A DNA stretch of 64,000 nucleotides from Fischerella muscicola SAG 1427-1 = PCC 73103 (lineage in GTDB: Bacteria > Cyanobacteriota > Cyanobacteriia > Cyanobacteriales > Nostocaceae): contig NZ_AJLJ01000268.1 in assembly GCF_000317245.1 (NCBI RefSeq), forward strand, positions 1-64,000. The letters are read 5' to 3'. A program made the translations under genes and the position numbers. This document shows positions 9,070 through 17,634 of this stretch, piece after piece (the stretch's first letter is position 1; each line of letters opens with the position of its first letter). The notes below the pieces were generated by a model, which made no database searches, was not told where the DNA came from, and was given only the letters and a program-made list of their open reading frames with translations.

Positions 9070-10326
9070 ATGAGTCAAAACCCTGTGGTAGATTCGGGTG
9101 CAAAATCCTCCAAAACACCTGAGTTAAAGCCAGTACTTGCAGCAGCACTGGCGAGTTTAGAAGTACAACTGGATCAAGAGTTGGCACGTTATCGGCGTAC
9201 ACGATTTACATACAAGACACTTAGTCAAACTCGTATGGGTACTCCCATCAGTAGTAAATTTCAACAGATAATTGCCACTTCTACAACTGAAGTTAAAACC
9301 CAATCGCCAGTCACTAATAGTAGTGAGGAAATATCCTCGTCACAGTTTTCCAGCACCGCACCACCAACATCTGAACCAGACACCCAAGAACAAGTACCAA
9401 CGCCGGTCAAGGAAGAATCTACACAACAACAGCACACTTCCAGCATTCCCTCTCCACCTGCACCAAATTCCGCTAGTATTGTGCCTGCATTAATTAAAAC
9501 AGATGAGAGTGAGAATCTGGTTAAACCAGACGGTATCCCCAAACCACCTGATGATTATTTAGAATCGTCAGAAGCACTGCTGCGAAGTTTAACCGAAGAA
9601 GAATCACCAACCCAGAAGCGTAATAAGTCTAATGACACTCTGCTCTCACCTTTGGGTATAGGCTCAATGCTACTGCTGTTGATGGCAAGTCTTAGCCTGA
9701 GTTATGCAGTATTTAACCTGAAAAGTTTGCCGAATTTGAGTTTCGGCGGTTTATTTAAAAAAAATAGTCCTAACAACCAACTACCAAAAAACAACCAAGC
9801 AACAACAAACAACCCAGCAAAAATTACCGCAGTCGCAGAACCAGAACTTACACCCATCCCTAAAATTCCTAATCTAGAGACTAGCGAATTTCCAGAAGTT
9901 AAAAATCCCAATGATGTTGTTGGTTTAACACCAAAACCCAAGCCAATACCTATACAAGAATCTAGCCAAATTGCTACTCAAAATTCGACAATTGCACCTG
10001 AAACTACTATAGAGGCACAACCAACATTCTCGCCGATCGCATCACCAACTGTTGCTGCTAGTGTTATTCCTAGCACGCCAAAACCAACACCAAGTCTACA
10101 AAATATCGATGATCCAAGAATAAAACCATCGAGGGATGGATTTTTTTACATCTTTACAGATAATCAAGATGAAAAAACCTTCGCTACAGTAAGGCAAGTG
10201 GTTCCTGACGCTTATTTATCAAAAGATAAAAAATCCATTTATCTGGGAGCTTTCAAAACTAAAGAACAAGTCAAAAAACAAATGCAATTTTTACAAAGCC
10301 AGGGAATTACAGCCAAAGTGGAGTAG
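9070..10326 (+). CDS. Single-pass membrane protein with SPOR-like C terminus
   Basis: 418 aa. The first ~190 residues are cytoplasmic-type, with a short helical start (LAAALASLEVQLDQELARYRR) and then a Ser/Thr/Pro/Glu-rich disordered stretch. A single transmembrane helix spans about 195-216 (LLLLMASLSLSYAVF). A Pro/Thr/Lys-rich linker follows, then a compact C-terminal domain (about 350-418). That domain has the SPOR pattern: an aromatic beta strand (GFFYIFT), then IYLGAFKTKEQVKKQMQFLQSQGI. SPOR domains bind denuded peptidoglycan glycans at division sites, so a role in cell division or septal wall is plausible but not shown. The N-terminal motif RYRRTRFTYKT looks conserved and might be a docking site. 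The downstream gap of about 240 bp contains short repeats. Confidence 0.7.
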   Translation: MSQNPVVDSGAKSSKTPELKPVLAAALASLEVQLDQELARYRRTRFTYKTLSQTRMGTPISSKFQQIIATSTTEVKTQSPVTNSSEEISSSQFSSTAPPTSEPDTQEQVPTPVKEESTQQQHTSSIPSPPAPNSASIVPALIKTDESENLVKPDGIPKPPDDYLESSEALLRSLTEEESPTQKRNKSNDTLLSPLGIGSMLLLLMASLSLSYAVFNLKSLPNLSFGGLFKKNSPNNQLPKNNQATTNNPAKITAVAEPELTPIPKIPNLETSEFPEVKNPNDVVGLTPKPKPIPIQESSQIATQNSTIAPETTIEAQPTFSPIASPTVAASVIPSTPKPTPSLQNIDDPRIKPSRDGFFYIFTDNQDEKTFATVRQVVPDAYLSKDKKSIYLGAFKTKEQVKKQMQFLQSQGITAKVE

Positions 10327-10577
10327 CTAATACGGTTTGGTTCAAAGAAAAGGGAAAAGGGTAAAGAAAAATTCCACCCCTTTCACATGCATCCCTACTT
10401 CTTGTAAGAAGTCTATTCAGGATAGGGTGTAGGAGAATAGGGGAAAGGTAAGTAAAAAGTCAGCACAGACGCGAGGAACATCGCGTCTGTACAAAGTCAA
10501 AAGAAATAATTAATTTTCTTTTTACTTATTGCTAGTTTGGCTTTTGAACTACCCTGAGAACGTAGATGGAGGGCGAG

Positions 10578-11282
10578 ATGGGATTAATTGATCGGATTGG
10601 GCGGGTAATTCGTGCTAATATCAACAGTCTGATTGGGTCTGCGGAAGATCCAGAAAAAATTCTGGAAAAAACCGTTTTGGAAATGCAGGATAATTTGGTA
10701 CAACTGCGACAGGCGATCGCAGCGGCCATTGCTAGCCAAAAACGCACAGAACGGCAAGCAGCGCAAGCCCAATCCGCAAGTGAAGAATGGTATCGTCGCG
10801 CCCAATTAGCATTACAACAAGGTAACGAAGTTCTAGCACGCGAAGCCCTCACTAAACGCCGTGCTTACGAAGCAACAGCCACAGGGCTTTATAATCAAGT
10901 AGAAGAGCAAAGTAGCGTTGTCGCTCGACTCAAAAAAGATATGCGATCGCTAGAGCTAAAGATTACCGAACTTAAAACTAAAAAAGATATGTATATTGCT
11001 CGCGCTCGTTCTGCTGAAGCCAGCGTGAAACTTCAAGACTTGCTAGAAGGTGTTTCTGGTACAAGCAGCTTGAGTGCTTTTGAGCGTATGGAAGAAAAAG
11101 TTCTCCAATTAGAAGCCCAAAAAGAAGCAATTGCCGTTACAGGAACAGATGAATTAGAAAAACGATTTGCAGCCCTTGAATCTGAAGTAGATACCGAACT
11201 GTCACAGATGAAAGCAAAATTACCTAGCAGTACGGAAAATACACAATCAACACCACAGCAATTACCCCAAGGTGAGAATTAA
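10578..11282 (+). CDS. PspA/IM30 (Vipp1) family protein, copy 1
   Basis: 234 aa from ATG 10578, chosen over ATG 10566 because it aligns with the paralogue (MGLIDRIGRVIRANIN) and has GGAGGG a few bases upstream. The amphipathic N-terminal helix is followed by the long coiled-coil hairpin of ESCRT-III-like PspA/Vipp1 proteins (AEDPEKILE, then RAYEATA and FERMEEKVLQLEAQKEA). It lacks most of the C-terminal extension that marks plant and cyanobacterial Vipp1, so it is the more PspA-like of the pair. These proteins polymerise on membranes and protect or remodel plasma and thylakoid membranes. It lies 316 bp upstream of copy 2; whether the two are co-transcribed is unclear because repeat DNA separates them. 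Confidence 0.88.
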   Translation: MGLIDRIGRVIRANINSLIGSAEDPEKILEKTVLEMQDNLVQLRQAIAAAIASQKRTERQAAQAQSASEEWYRRAQLALQQGNEVLAREALTKRRAYEATATGLYNQVEEQSSVVARLKKDMRSLELKITELKTKKDMYIARARSAEASVKLQDLLEGVSGTSSLSAFERMEEKVLQLEAQKEAIAVTGTDELEKRFAALESEVDTELSQMKAKLPSSTENTQSTPQQLPQGEN

Positions 11283-11598
11283 GCGCGATTGGGCAATTTG
11301 TAAGTTAAAAGCATATCTTAAGAATAAGGGTTTATTAAGGATGAAGGATGAAAGGGAAAGGAATAAGGATGAAGGGTGAAGGTTTAAGGGTTAAGGGTTA
11401 AGGGGAATGAGAACAGAATTAGTCTGAAAAGATTAAATTTAAATAAGTAGTTTTCATGAACTGCGTACGAATAAGAATATGACTCTGAAAATTTCTACCC
11501 TAATTCCCCAATCCCTGATCTCCAATCCCCGATTCCTACTTTCAAGTCAAGCTAATTTCCAAAGTCGCGCGTAAATCTTTCAAAGGAAAAACAAAATT
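11283..11598. other. Intergenic spacer with AAGGATGAAGG/TTAAGGG short tandem repeats
   Basis: From about 11334 to 11405 the DNA is made of GGATGAAGG-, AAGGGTGAAGG- and TTAAGGG-type short units. A stretch of ATCCCC/CAATCCC units follows near 11505-11535. This is the short tandem repeat style seen between genes of Nostocales. No frame or RNA gene seen. Confidence 0.6.
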
Positions 11599-12387
11599 AT
11601 GGGATTATTTGATCGTATTAGGCGAGTAGTCGGCGCCAACCTCAATGATTTAGTCAGTAAAGCCGAAGATCCCGAAAAAATGCTGGAACAAGCAATCCTG
11701 GAAATGCAGGAAGACTTGGTTCAGTTGCGCCAGGGAGTAGCTCAAGCGATCGCGGCTCAAAAACGCACTGAGAAACAATACAATGATGCCCAAAATGAAA
11801 TCAATAAGTGGCAACGTAACGCCCAACTCGCACTGCAAAAAGGTGACGAAAATTTAGCACGCCAAGCTCTAGAGCGCAAAAAGACTTTTACTGAGTCAGG
11901 AACTGCTCTCAAAGCCAGCTTAGAGCAGCAAACAGTTCAAGTTGACAGTCTCAAGCGTAACCTCATCCAGCTCGAAAGCAAAATTTCCGAAGCTAAAACT
12001 AAGAAAGAAATGCTTAAAGCTCGGATCACTGCTGCTAAAGCTCAAGAGCAACTCGAAGGTATGGTGCGAGGTATGAATACCTCCTCAGCTATGGCAGCTT
12101 TTGAGCGTATGGAAGAAAAAGTCCTGATGCAAGAAGCCCGCGCCCAATCAGCAGCAGAGTTGGCTGGCTCAGATTTAGAGCATCAATTTGCGGCTTTGGA
12201 ATCTAGCAGCGACGTAGACGATGAATTAGCAGCTCTCAAAGCTTCCCTTGCTCCCGCTCCTACTCCTCCTGCACTTCCAGCCCAAGAATCTACCACTAAC
12301 ACCCAGCAACCAAACACTTCTAAATCTAACAATGAAGTGGTTGATGCTGAGTTAGAATCGCTACGCAAGCAATTAGATCAGATGTGA
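11599..12387 (+). CDS. vipp1: Vipp1/IM30 (PspA family), copy 2
   Basis: 262 aa. Starts MGLFDRIRRVVGANLNDL, the amphipathic membrane-binding helix. The coiled-coil hairpin carries AEDPEKMLEQAILEMQEDL and FERMEEKVLMQEARAQ. A Pro/Thr/Ser-rich linker (about 215-240) then leads to a short C-terminal helix (VVDAELESLRKQLDQM); this linker-plus-helix extension distinguishes Vipp1/IM30 from PspA. Vipp1 forms ESCRT-III-like rings and rods needed for thylakoid biogenesis and membrane repair. An AAAGGAAAAACAAAATT leader precedes the start. A hairpin of terminator type follows 25 bp after the stop. Assignment as the true Vipp1 and copy 1 as PspA rests on the extension only. Confidence 0.87.
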   Translation: MGLFDRIRRVVGANLNDLVSKAEDPEKMLEQAILEMQEDLVQLRQGVAQAIAAQKRTEKQYNDAQNEINKWQRNAQLALQKGDENLARQALERKKTFTESGTALKASLEQQTVQVDSLKRNLIQLESKISEAKTKKEMLKARITAAKAQEQLEGMVRGMNTSSAMAAFERMEEKVLMQEARAQSAAELAGSDLEHQFAALESSSDVDDELAALKASLAPAPTPPALPAQESTTNTQQPNTSKSNNEVVDAELESLRKQLDQM

Positions 12388-12412
12388 GGCTTTGATCATA
12401 TTTTCGATATTG

Positions 12413-12439
12413 ATCCCACATCCATTTAAGATGTGGGAT
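12413..12439 (+). terminator. Hairpin terminator after vipp1
   Basis: ATCCCACATC and GATGTGGGAT are perfect arms around a short loop, ending in TTTT. Located about 25 bp after the vipp1 stop. Confidence 0.65.
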
Positions 12440-12481
12440 TTTGCGTCAGGTGATTTGTGGAGATCAGGGAGCGGGTATTGG

Positions 12482-12542
12482 GGACACGGGAGACACGGGA
12501 GACAAGGGAGACAAGGGAGACACGGGAGACAAGGAGGACAAG
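12482..12542. repeat. Nine-base tandem repeats (AGACACGGG / AGACAAGGG)
   Basis: About seven near-perfect 9-bp units in a row between vipp1 and the thioredoxin gene. Such short tandem repeats are typical of heterocystous cyanobacteria. The rest of the 12440-12735 gap is AT-rich with no frame. Confidence 0.8.
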
Positions 12543-12735
12543 CGTAAAGAATTTAAAATTCTTAGTATATTTTTATGATCATATTTTTTATTATTTGTCA
12601 ATATGTGTTTGTTAATAAATACAAATAGTTTATAGTGAGAATAATTATTAAATATTGACTATAGATGATTGACTAGTTTGGGATAGAGTAATTTTGTGTG
12701 TCAAATGATAACGATACCACCATTAGGAGACGGGA

Positions 12736-13065
12736 ATGAGTAAGGGTGTCAAAATTATAACTGATGCTGAGTTTGAAACCGAAGTTTTGCAAGCCGAGGA
12801 GCCAGTATTAGTTTACTTTTGGGCTTCTTGGTGTGGTCCTTGTCAATTGATGGCGCCACTAGTGAACCTTGCTGCCAATACTTATAGCGATCGCTTAAAA
12901 GTAGTGAAAATGGAAATTGATCCTAATCCAATTACTGTTAAGCAATATCAGGTAGAAGGAGTACCTGCTCTCAGGCTGTTCCAAGGTGACAATATTTTGG
13001 CATCGACAGAAGGAGTTATCGGTAAAGAGAAATTAATAAGTTTCTTAGATACTCACTTAAATTAG
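12736..13065 (+). CDS. Thioredoxin
   Basis: 109 aa, the normal length of a single-domain thioredoxin. The active site is WCGPC (C33, C36) within YFWASWCGPCQLMAPLV, and the cis-proline loop is visible as VEGVPALRLF. It reduces protein disulphides using electrons from ferredoxin- or NADPH-thioredoxin reductase. AGGAGACGGGA just upstream of the ATG is a good ribosome-binding site. Cyanobacteria have several thioredoxins, and I do not assign this to the m, x or y class. It is followed 40 bp later by a palindromic repeat that may double as a terminator. Confidence 0.93.
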   Translation: MSKGVKIITDAEFETEVLQAEEPVLVYFWASWCGPCQLMAPLVNLAANTYSDRLKVVKMEIDPNPITVKQYQVEGVPALRLFQGDNILASTEGVIGKEKLISFLDTHLN

Positions 13066-13103
13066 TACTCCACCCGATTGATTTTGACAGATCGCGGGTG
13101 TTC

Positions 13104-13137
13104 AGATCCCCGACATTTTTAAAAAAGTCGGGGATCT
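13104..13137. repeat. Palindromic repeat AGATCCCCGAC...GTCGGGGATCT (copy 2)
   Basis: Arms AGATCCCCGAC (13104-13114) and GTCGGGGATCT surround an A/T-rich centre. The flanks CGCGGGTGTTC before and CCTCTCATAA after are shared with copies near 33912 and partly 23025, so the true unit is longer than the palindrome. Confidence 0.85.
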
Positions 13138-13197
13138 ACGGCCTCTCATAATTTGCATGGTGGACTACTAGTCATTAGTCATTGGTCATTAGTCAAA

Positions 13198-14400
13198 ATG
13201 CAATTTGCAAAACGTTTACAGCCCTTACAATTTAATGTATTTGCCGATATGGATAAAGCCAAGGCGAAAGCTTTGGCTACCGGACGGCAATTAATAGATT
13301 TATCTTTGGGATCTGCGGATCTGCCAGCTGGATCACATGTAGTAGATGCGATCGCTCAGTCTTTGTATGATCCAAGTACCCACGGCTATTTGTTATTTCA
13401 CGGCACCCAAGGCTTTCGTCAAGCTGCGGCGCAATGGTACGAGCAAAAATTTGGCATTGCTGTAGACCCAGAAACAGAAGTACTACCACTGATTGGTTCT
13501 CAGGAAGGGACAGCCCATTTACCCTTAGCAATCCTCAATCCAGGAGATTTTGCTCTGTTACTTGATCCGGGTTATCCTTCCCATGCTGGGGGAGTTTACT
13601 TAGCTAGTGGTCAAGTTTACCCCATGCCAATACGCCCAGAAAATGATTTTTTACCCGTATTTGCTGACATTCCCACACCCGTACTGGCACAAGCACGGAT
13701 GATGGTGTTGAGCTATCCACATAATCCTACCAGTGCGATCGCCCCGTTATCTTTCTTTCAAGAAGCAGTCGCCTTTTGTCAGCAGCATAATCTTGTCCTA
13801 GTTCACGATTTTCCCTACGTTGATTTAGTCTTCGAGAAAAAAGAAATAGAGAATTCCGGAAAAATCCCCAATCTAAAATCTATCGCCCCCTCGATTCTGC
13901 AAGCAGATCCCCAAAAAACCGTCTCCATAGAATTTTTCACACTTTCCAAATCCTACAACATGGGCGGTTTTCGGATTGGCTACGCCATTGGTAATGCTGA
14001 GTTGATTCGGGCTTTGCGTCAAGTGAAAGCAGCAGTTGATTTTAATCAGTATCGTGGTATTTTAAACGGTGCGATCGCGGCTTTGCTTGGGCCACAAGAT
14101 CTAGTCAAAGCCACCGTTAACAGATTTCGTCAGCGTCGGGATGTCTTTGTTAATGCTTTACATCGCATCGGTTGGCAGGTTTCTGTACCCAAAGCCACAA
14201 TGTATGTTTGGGCAAAATTACCGGAACCGTGGAGTCAAAATTCTATAGAATTTTGTACCCAATTAGTAGAAAAAACTGGAGTTGCTGCTTCTCCTGGTGC
14301 TGGTTTTGGCAAATTTGGGGAAGGTTATGTTCGTTTTGCTTTGGTACATGAGCCAGCCATATTAGAAACTGCTGTCAGTAGAATTGCTGAGTTTTTGTAG
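13198..14400 (+). CDS. Class I/II PLP-dependent aminotransferase (DapL/AspC-like)
   Basis: 400 aa from ATG 13198. The frame opens at 13153, but those codons come from TCATTAGTCATTGGTCATT repeat DNA. Fold-type I signatures: the PLP lysine K251 in SKSYNMGGFRIG, D204 in VHDFPY that holds the pyridine nitrogen, and NPTSA near 176-180. The sequence most resembles the LL-diaminopimelate/aspartate aminotransferase branch (LDPGYPSHAGG, FPYVDLVFE). It transfers an amino group between an amino acid and a 2-oxo acid; the exact substrate cannot be read from sequence. Cyanobacteria use DapL for lysine synthesis but carry several homologues, so I leave the symbol blank. It is convergent with the next gene. 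Confidence 0.85.
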   Translation: MQFAKRLQPLQFNVFADMDKAKAKALATGRQLIDLSLGSADLPAGSHVVDAIAQSLYDPSTHGYLLFHGTQGFRQAAAQWYEQKFGIAVDPETEVLPLIGSQEGTAHLPLAILNPGDFALLLDPGYPSHAGGVYLASGQVYPMPIRPENDFLPVFADIPTPVLAQARMMVLSYPHNPTSAIAPLSFFQEAVAFCQQHNLVLVHDFPYVDLVFEKKEIENSGKIPNLKSIAPSILQADPQKTVSIEFFTLSKSYNMGGFRIGYAIGNAELIRALRQVKAAVDFNQYRGILNGAIAALLGPQDLVKATVNRFRQRRDVFVNALHRIGWQVSVPKATMYVWAKLPEPWSQNSIEFCTQLVEKTGVAASPGAGFGKFGEGYVRFALVHEPAILETAVSRIAEFL

Positions 14401-14440
14401 CTAGTAAGCTTTTTGAGCTTTTTTAGCCCTCGAACTCACG

Positions 14441-15409
14441 TTAGTCTGTTGCTAACATTGGCACAACTTTCTCTCCAAACACCTCAATAAACTGCTGCTG
14501 TTCTCGATTGACGTTATGTAAAATTAATTCGTCAAACCCTAGTTCTATATCTTTTTGCAACCACTCAATATGCTGTTGCAGATCTGCTGAAATGCGGACG
14601 TGTTCGTTTAACTCCTCTGGTTGAATAAATTCTCCAGCTGCATCAAATTGTTGAGGAGTCCGCAATTCAGTCATCATTATGTTTTTAAAAATGTTGTTGC
14701 GCCACTGCTGATGGGCTTTTTGTTGCGCTTGTTCCTGATCGCGATCATAAGAAAGTTGGACTTTCAAAATCATCGGTTTGCCTTCTCCACCACCACGACG
14801 AAAAGCATCAACCACTGTTTTCAGTTTTTCTGGTGGACGAGAAATTGTAATCAATCCATCTGCCCAACTACCAAGCCATTCTGCTGTTTTAACGGTGATC
14901 GCAGCTCCAATAATTAGAGGTGATGTCTGCGGACGGGTATAAAGTTTTGCTTCTTCCACACAGACTAAACCGTGATGGGTTACTGTCTCTCCAGCCCAAA
15001 GGGCGCGGACAATATCGACACACTCCTTCAAACGAGCATTGCGATCGCTCTTGCAAGGCCATTTGTCTCCAGTGATATGTTCGTTGAGTGCTTGACCACT
15101 GCCAACGGTTAGCCAAAAACGCTTGGGAAACATTTCCGCTAAGGTTGCGGCTGCTTGAGCAATGATAGCAGGATGATAACGCTGTCCGGGAGCGCAGACA
15201 ATCCGATAACAAAGGCTGGGAGTTGCTTGCATCGCTGCACCCAGCCATGACCAGGCAAAACCGCTTTGTCCCTGCTGTTCGCTCCAAGGGTAAAAGTGGT
15301 CAGAAGACAGAGCATGGGTAAAGCCAGCTTGTTCTGCCATTTGCACGTACTTTAGCAATTCGCTGGGCTTAAATTGTTCATGGGAAGCGTGATAACCAAT
15401 CTTTGCCAT
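14441..15409 (-). CDS. Luciferase-like flavin oxidoreductase (non-F420 LLM family)
   Basis: 322 aa, a complete TIM-barrel of the luciferase-like monooxygenase superfamily (ALSSDHFYPW near the N terminus, RFWLTVGSGQALNEHITG, then GAAITVKTAEWLGSWADGL). It most resembles the subgroup described as probable non-F420 flavinoid oxidoreductases (TIGR03885 type), found in genomes that do not make F420; cyanobacteria generally lack full F420 use of this kind. Cofactor (FMN or other) and substrate are unknown. It is the last gene of a four-gene minus-strand run with 36-90 bp gaps: Nramp-like transporter, rhodopsin-transducer homologue, GH13 enzyme, then this gene. That context points to carbohydrate or osmolyte metabolism. 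Confidence 0.75.
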   Translation of the reverse strand: MAKIGYHASHEQFKPSELLKYVQMAEQAGFTHALSSDHFYPWSEQQGQSGFAWSWLGAAMQATPSLCYRIVCAPGQRYHPAIIAQAAATLAEMFPKRFWLTVGSGQALNEHITGDKWPCKSDRNARLKECVDIVRALWAGETVTHHGLVCVEEAKLYTRPQTSPLIIGAAITVKTAEWLGSWADGLITISRPPEKLKTVVDAFRRGGGEGKPMILKVQLSYDRDQEQAQQKAHQQWRNNIFKNIMMTELRTPQQFDAAGEFIQPEELNEHVRISADLQQHIEWLQKDIELGFDELILHNVNREQQQFIEVFGEKVVPMLATD

Positions 15410-15498
15410 AAGTCTATTTCATATTTATTATTTGTTATCTGTTAGTATTTTTCTACTCTCCACCTGCCAATAACCTTGATGTACGCAGTTCATGACGG

Positions 15499-17127
15499 CT
15501 ACTTGATTCCATCAACTCGGAACCAGCGATAGCCGTATGCTGACAATGGGATAGAACGAGTATCGCCATTAAGTGGTTCGTACTCGCAATTACAAAACAA
15601 ATCAATCAGATACTTGTGCTCTTGTAATTTGAGCGTAACAGTACACTCCTTATCTGCTAGGTTATGAATTGCAATCACAGCGTTACCTTCCCATTCACAG
15701 CAGTGGGCAAAAACGCATGGCTCTTCTGTTTCCAGAATGTGCCAATCGCCCCGACCTAACTCCGGACACTGCTTGCGAATCCGGATTACCCGTTCCATCC
15801 AGTTGATTAATGACTCAGGCTGACGCTGTTGGGTAGCAACATTAACTTTTTGATAACCGTATTCTCCCTGAGAAATCACAGGATGGGGAAGGGCATCACT
15901 AGAGGCAGTAGAAAAGCCGCCATTCAATTCATTTGACCATTGCATCGGTGTGCGGACGCTGTTTCTATCTTCCAGTGATAGATCATCGCCCATACCAATT
16001 TCTTCGCCATAGCGCACTAAGGGCGTACCAGGTAGACTAAACAATAGGCTATAAGTCAGTTCTATCCGCCGACGGTCACCTTTCACCATCGGTGGTAATC
16101 GGCGCCGAATACCTCGTCCGTAAATTTGCATGTGTTCCTTGGGGGCAAAAGCTGCAAACACTTCTTGCTGTTCGGCTTCCTTAAGTTCAGACAAGGTAAG
16201 CTCATCATGATGGCGGACAAAGTTCACCCACTGGCACACGTCAGGAATTTTTGGCAGGGTCTTTAATCCATGACAGATAGGTGCTGCTTCTTGGCGAGCA
16301 AGAGCAAGGAACATATACTGATTCAACCAGAAATTGAACAGCATAGGCATACGATCGCCATCTCCAAAATAAATCGCAAGTTTATCTGGTTCTACGTTTG
16401 CTTCTGCTAACAGCACTGCATCACCACGACGGGATAAAAGAAACTCCCGCATATCTGATAGAAAATTGTCTAAATCAGATTTTTCTGCACCTTTGATCCC
16501 CATTCCCTCAATTAAGTAGGGAGCAGCATCTACGCGAAAACCAGATATGCCAAGTGCCAGCCAAAAAGCCATTATTTTATAAATTTCTTTTTGCACCGCT
16601 GGGTTAGCGATATTCAAATCAGGTTGTTCTTTGTAAAAGTGATGTAAGTAATAGGCTCCCGCCTTGTCGTCATACTCCCAAATACTGTCTTCTGTGCCAG
16701 GGAAGGCAACTTCTTGGGAGCCAGTTTTAGGCGGTTCCTCGACCCATACATAGTAATCGCGATATTTGGAGTTTTTGTCGGTTTGCGCCGCCACAAACCA
16801 AGGATGTTGATTGGAAGTGTGATTAACAACCAAATCAATAATTACGTGAATACCCCGTTCCCTTGCTTCATGCATGAACTCTACAAAGTCTCCCAAAGTC
16901 CCCAATCGGGGGTCAACGTTGTAGTAGTCCATGATGTCGTAACCATTATCACGGTTAGGGGAAGGATAGAACGGCAATAGCCACAGACAAGTGATTCCCA
17001 GTCCAGCCAAATGATCTAGCCGCTTAGTCAGCCCTTGAAAATCACCTACACCATCGCCGTCTGAGTCTACAAATGTTTCAACATCTAAGGAATAAATGAT
17101 TGCGTTTTTATACCACTGGTGTTTCAT
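15499..17127 (-). CDS. GH13 alpha-glucan enzyme, trehalose synthase (TreS)-like
   Basis: 542 aa from ATG 17127. A longer frame opens at 17244 but would overlap the preceding gene by 80 bp; 17127 begins MKHQWYKNAIIYSLDVETF, the normal start of TreS-type enzymes. The GH13 barrel is intact: region I VVNHT (N102, H103), nucleophile D200 in GFRVDAAPY, acid/base E242 in LLAEANVEP, and D308 in VRHHDELTL. The HHDELTL form resembles trehalose synthases, which interconvert maltose and trehalose. The protein is shorter than many TreS enzymes and lacks a fused maltokinase. It lies 37 bp after the transducer homologue, so the two are probably translated from one mRNA. Other GH13 specificities (alpha-glucosidase, sucrose-type enzymes) remain possible. 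Confidence 0.82.
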   Translation of the reverse strand: MKHQWYKNAIIYSLDVETFVDSDGDGVGDFQGLTKRLDHLAGLGITCLWLLPFYPSPNRDNGYDIMDYYNVDPRLGTLGDFVEFMHEARERGIHVIIDLVVNHTSNQHPWFVAAQTDKNSKYRDYYVWVEEPPKTGSQEVAFPGTEDSIWEYDDKAGAYYLHHFYKEQPDLNIANPAVQKEIYKIMAFWLALGISGFRVDAAPYLIEGMGIKGAEKSDLDNFLSDMREFLLSRRGDAVLLAEANVEPDKLAIYFGDGDRMPMLFNFWLNQYMFLALARQEAAPICHGLKTLPKIPDVCQWVNFVRHHDELTLSELKEAEQQEVFAAFAPKEHMQIYGRGIRRRLPPMVKGDRRRIELTYSLLFSLPGTPLVRYGEEIGMGDDLSLEDRNSVRTPMQWSNELNGGFSTASSDALPHPVISQGEYGYQKVNVATQQRQPESLINWMERVIRIRKQCPELGRGDWHILETEEPCVFAHCCEWEGNAVIAIHNLADKECTVTLKLQEHKYLIDLFCNCEYEPLNGDTRSIPLSAYGYRWFRVDGIK

Positions 17128-17164
17128 TGCAGTCACTTTACTAACCTCAATAGTAATTTCAACA

Positions 17165-17545
17165 TTAATTACTGCTGGCGTAAGCGATTGTACTGAGCAA
17201 AGCATTTTCACATTGTCTTGAATCAAGTCGTGTATGCTGCACAACTATCGGCACATCTGACTCAAAGACACTAGCATAGTCAGTATCGTGGGGAATTGGT
17301 TCAGGGTCAGTCAAATTATTGAAACGCAAGTGAAGAGTACGCCTTGCTGGAACGGTGACACGGTAGGGTCCTACAGGTTCTCGATCGCTAAAATAAATTG
17401 TGATTTCTACATGGGCATCTTGGTCAGAAGTGTTAAGCAAACAAGCTGTTTCGTGACTGGTAAACTGAGGTTCGGGGCCTTTGCTATAAGCGGGAATGTA
17501 TCCTTCTGCTATTGCCCATTTTGTATGTCCTATTGGTTTATTCAT
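17165..17545 (-). CDS. Anabaena sensory rhodopsin transducer (ASRT)-like protein
   Basis: 126 aa, full length for the family. It is strongly recognisable: WAIAEGYIP, PEPQFTSHETACLLN, VEITIYFSDREPVGPY, VPARRTLHLRFN and VQHTRLDSRQ.ENALLSTIAYA. In Anabaena the soluble tetrameric transducer binds the sensory rhodopsin. Homologues in many bacteria without rhodopsin have been proposed to be small-molecule (sugar) binding beta-sandwich domains. Here no rhodopsin gene is visible; instead the gene sits between an Nramp-like transporter and a GH13 enzyme in one minus-strand run, which fits a metabolite-binding role. Gaps are 89 bp upstream and 37 bp downstream. Confidence 0.9.
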   Translation of the reverse strand: MNKPIGHTKWAIAEGYIPAYSKGPEPQFTSHETACLLNTSDQDAHVEITIYFSDREPVGPYRVTVPARRTLHLRFNNLTDPEPIPHDTDYASVFESDVPIVVQHTRLDSRQCENALLSTIAYASSN

Positions 17546-17634
17546 GTTTGAGTATTACTCCCTGTTGCGATCGCTCTTTGTAATTTCACGTGTTTAAAAT
17601 TTATTGTTACAAGCCAGAAGTGCTCAATTCAAAA

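Noticed and set aside
17128..17244. Longer start for the GH13 enzyme
   Set aside because: Would overlap the transducer-homologue gene by 80 bp, and the extra 39 residues have no counterpart in the family.
17165..17545. Sensory rhodopsin system
   Set aside because: The transducer homologue is present, but no opsin is encoded anywhere in the window.
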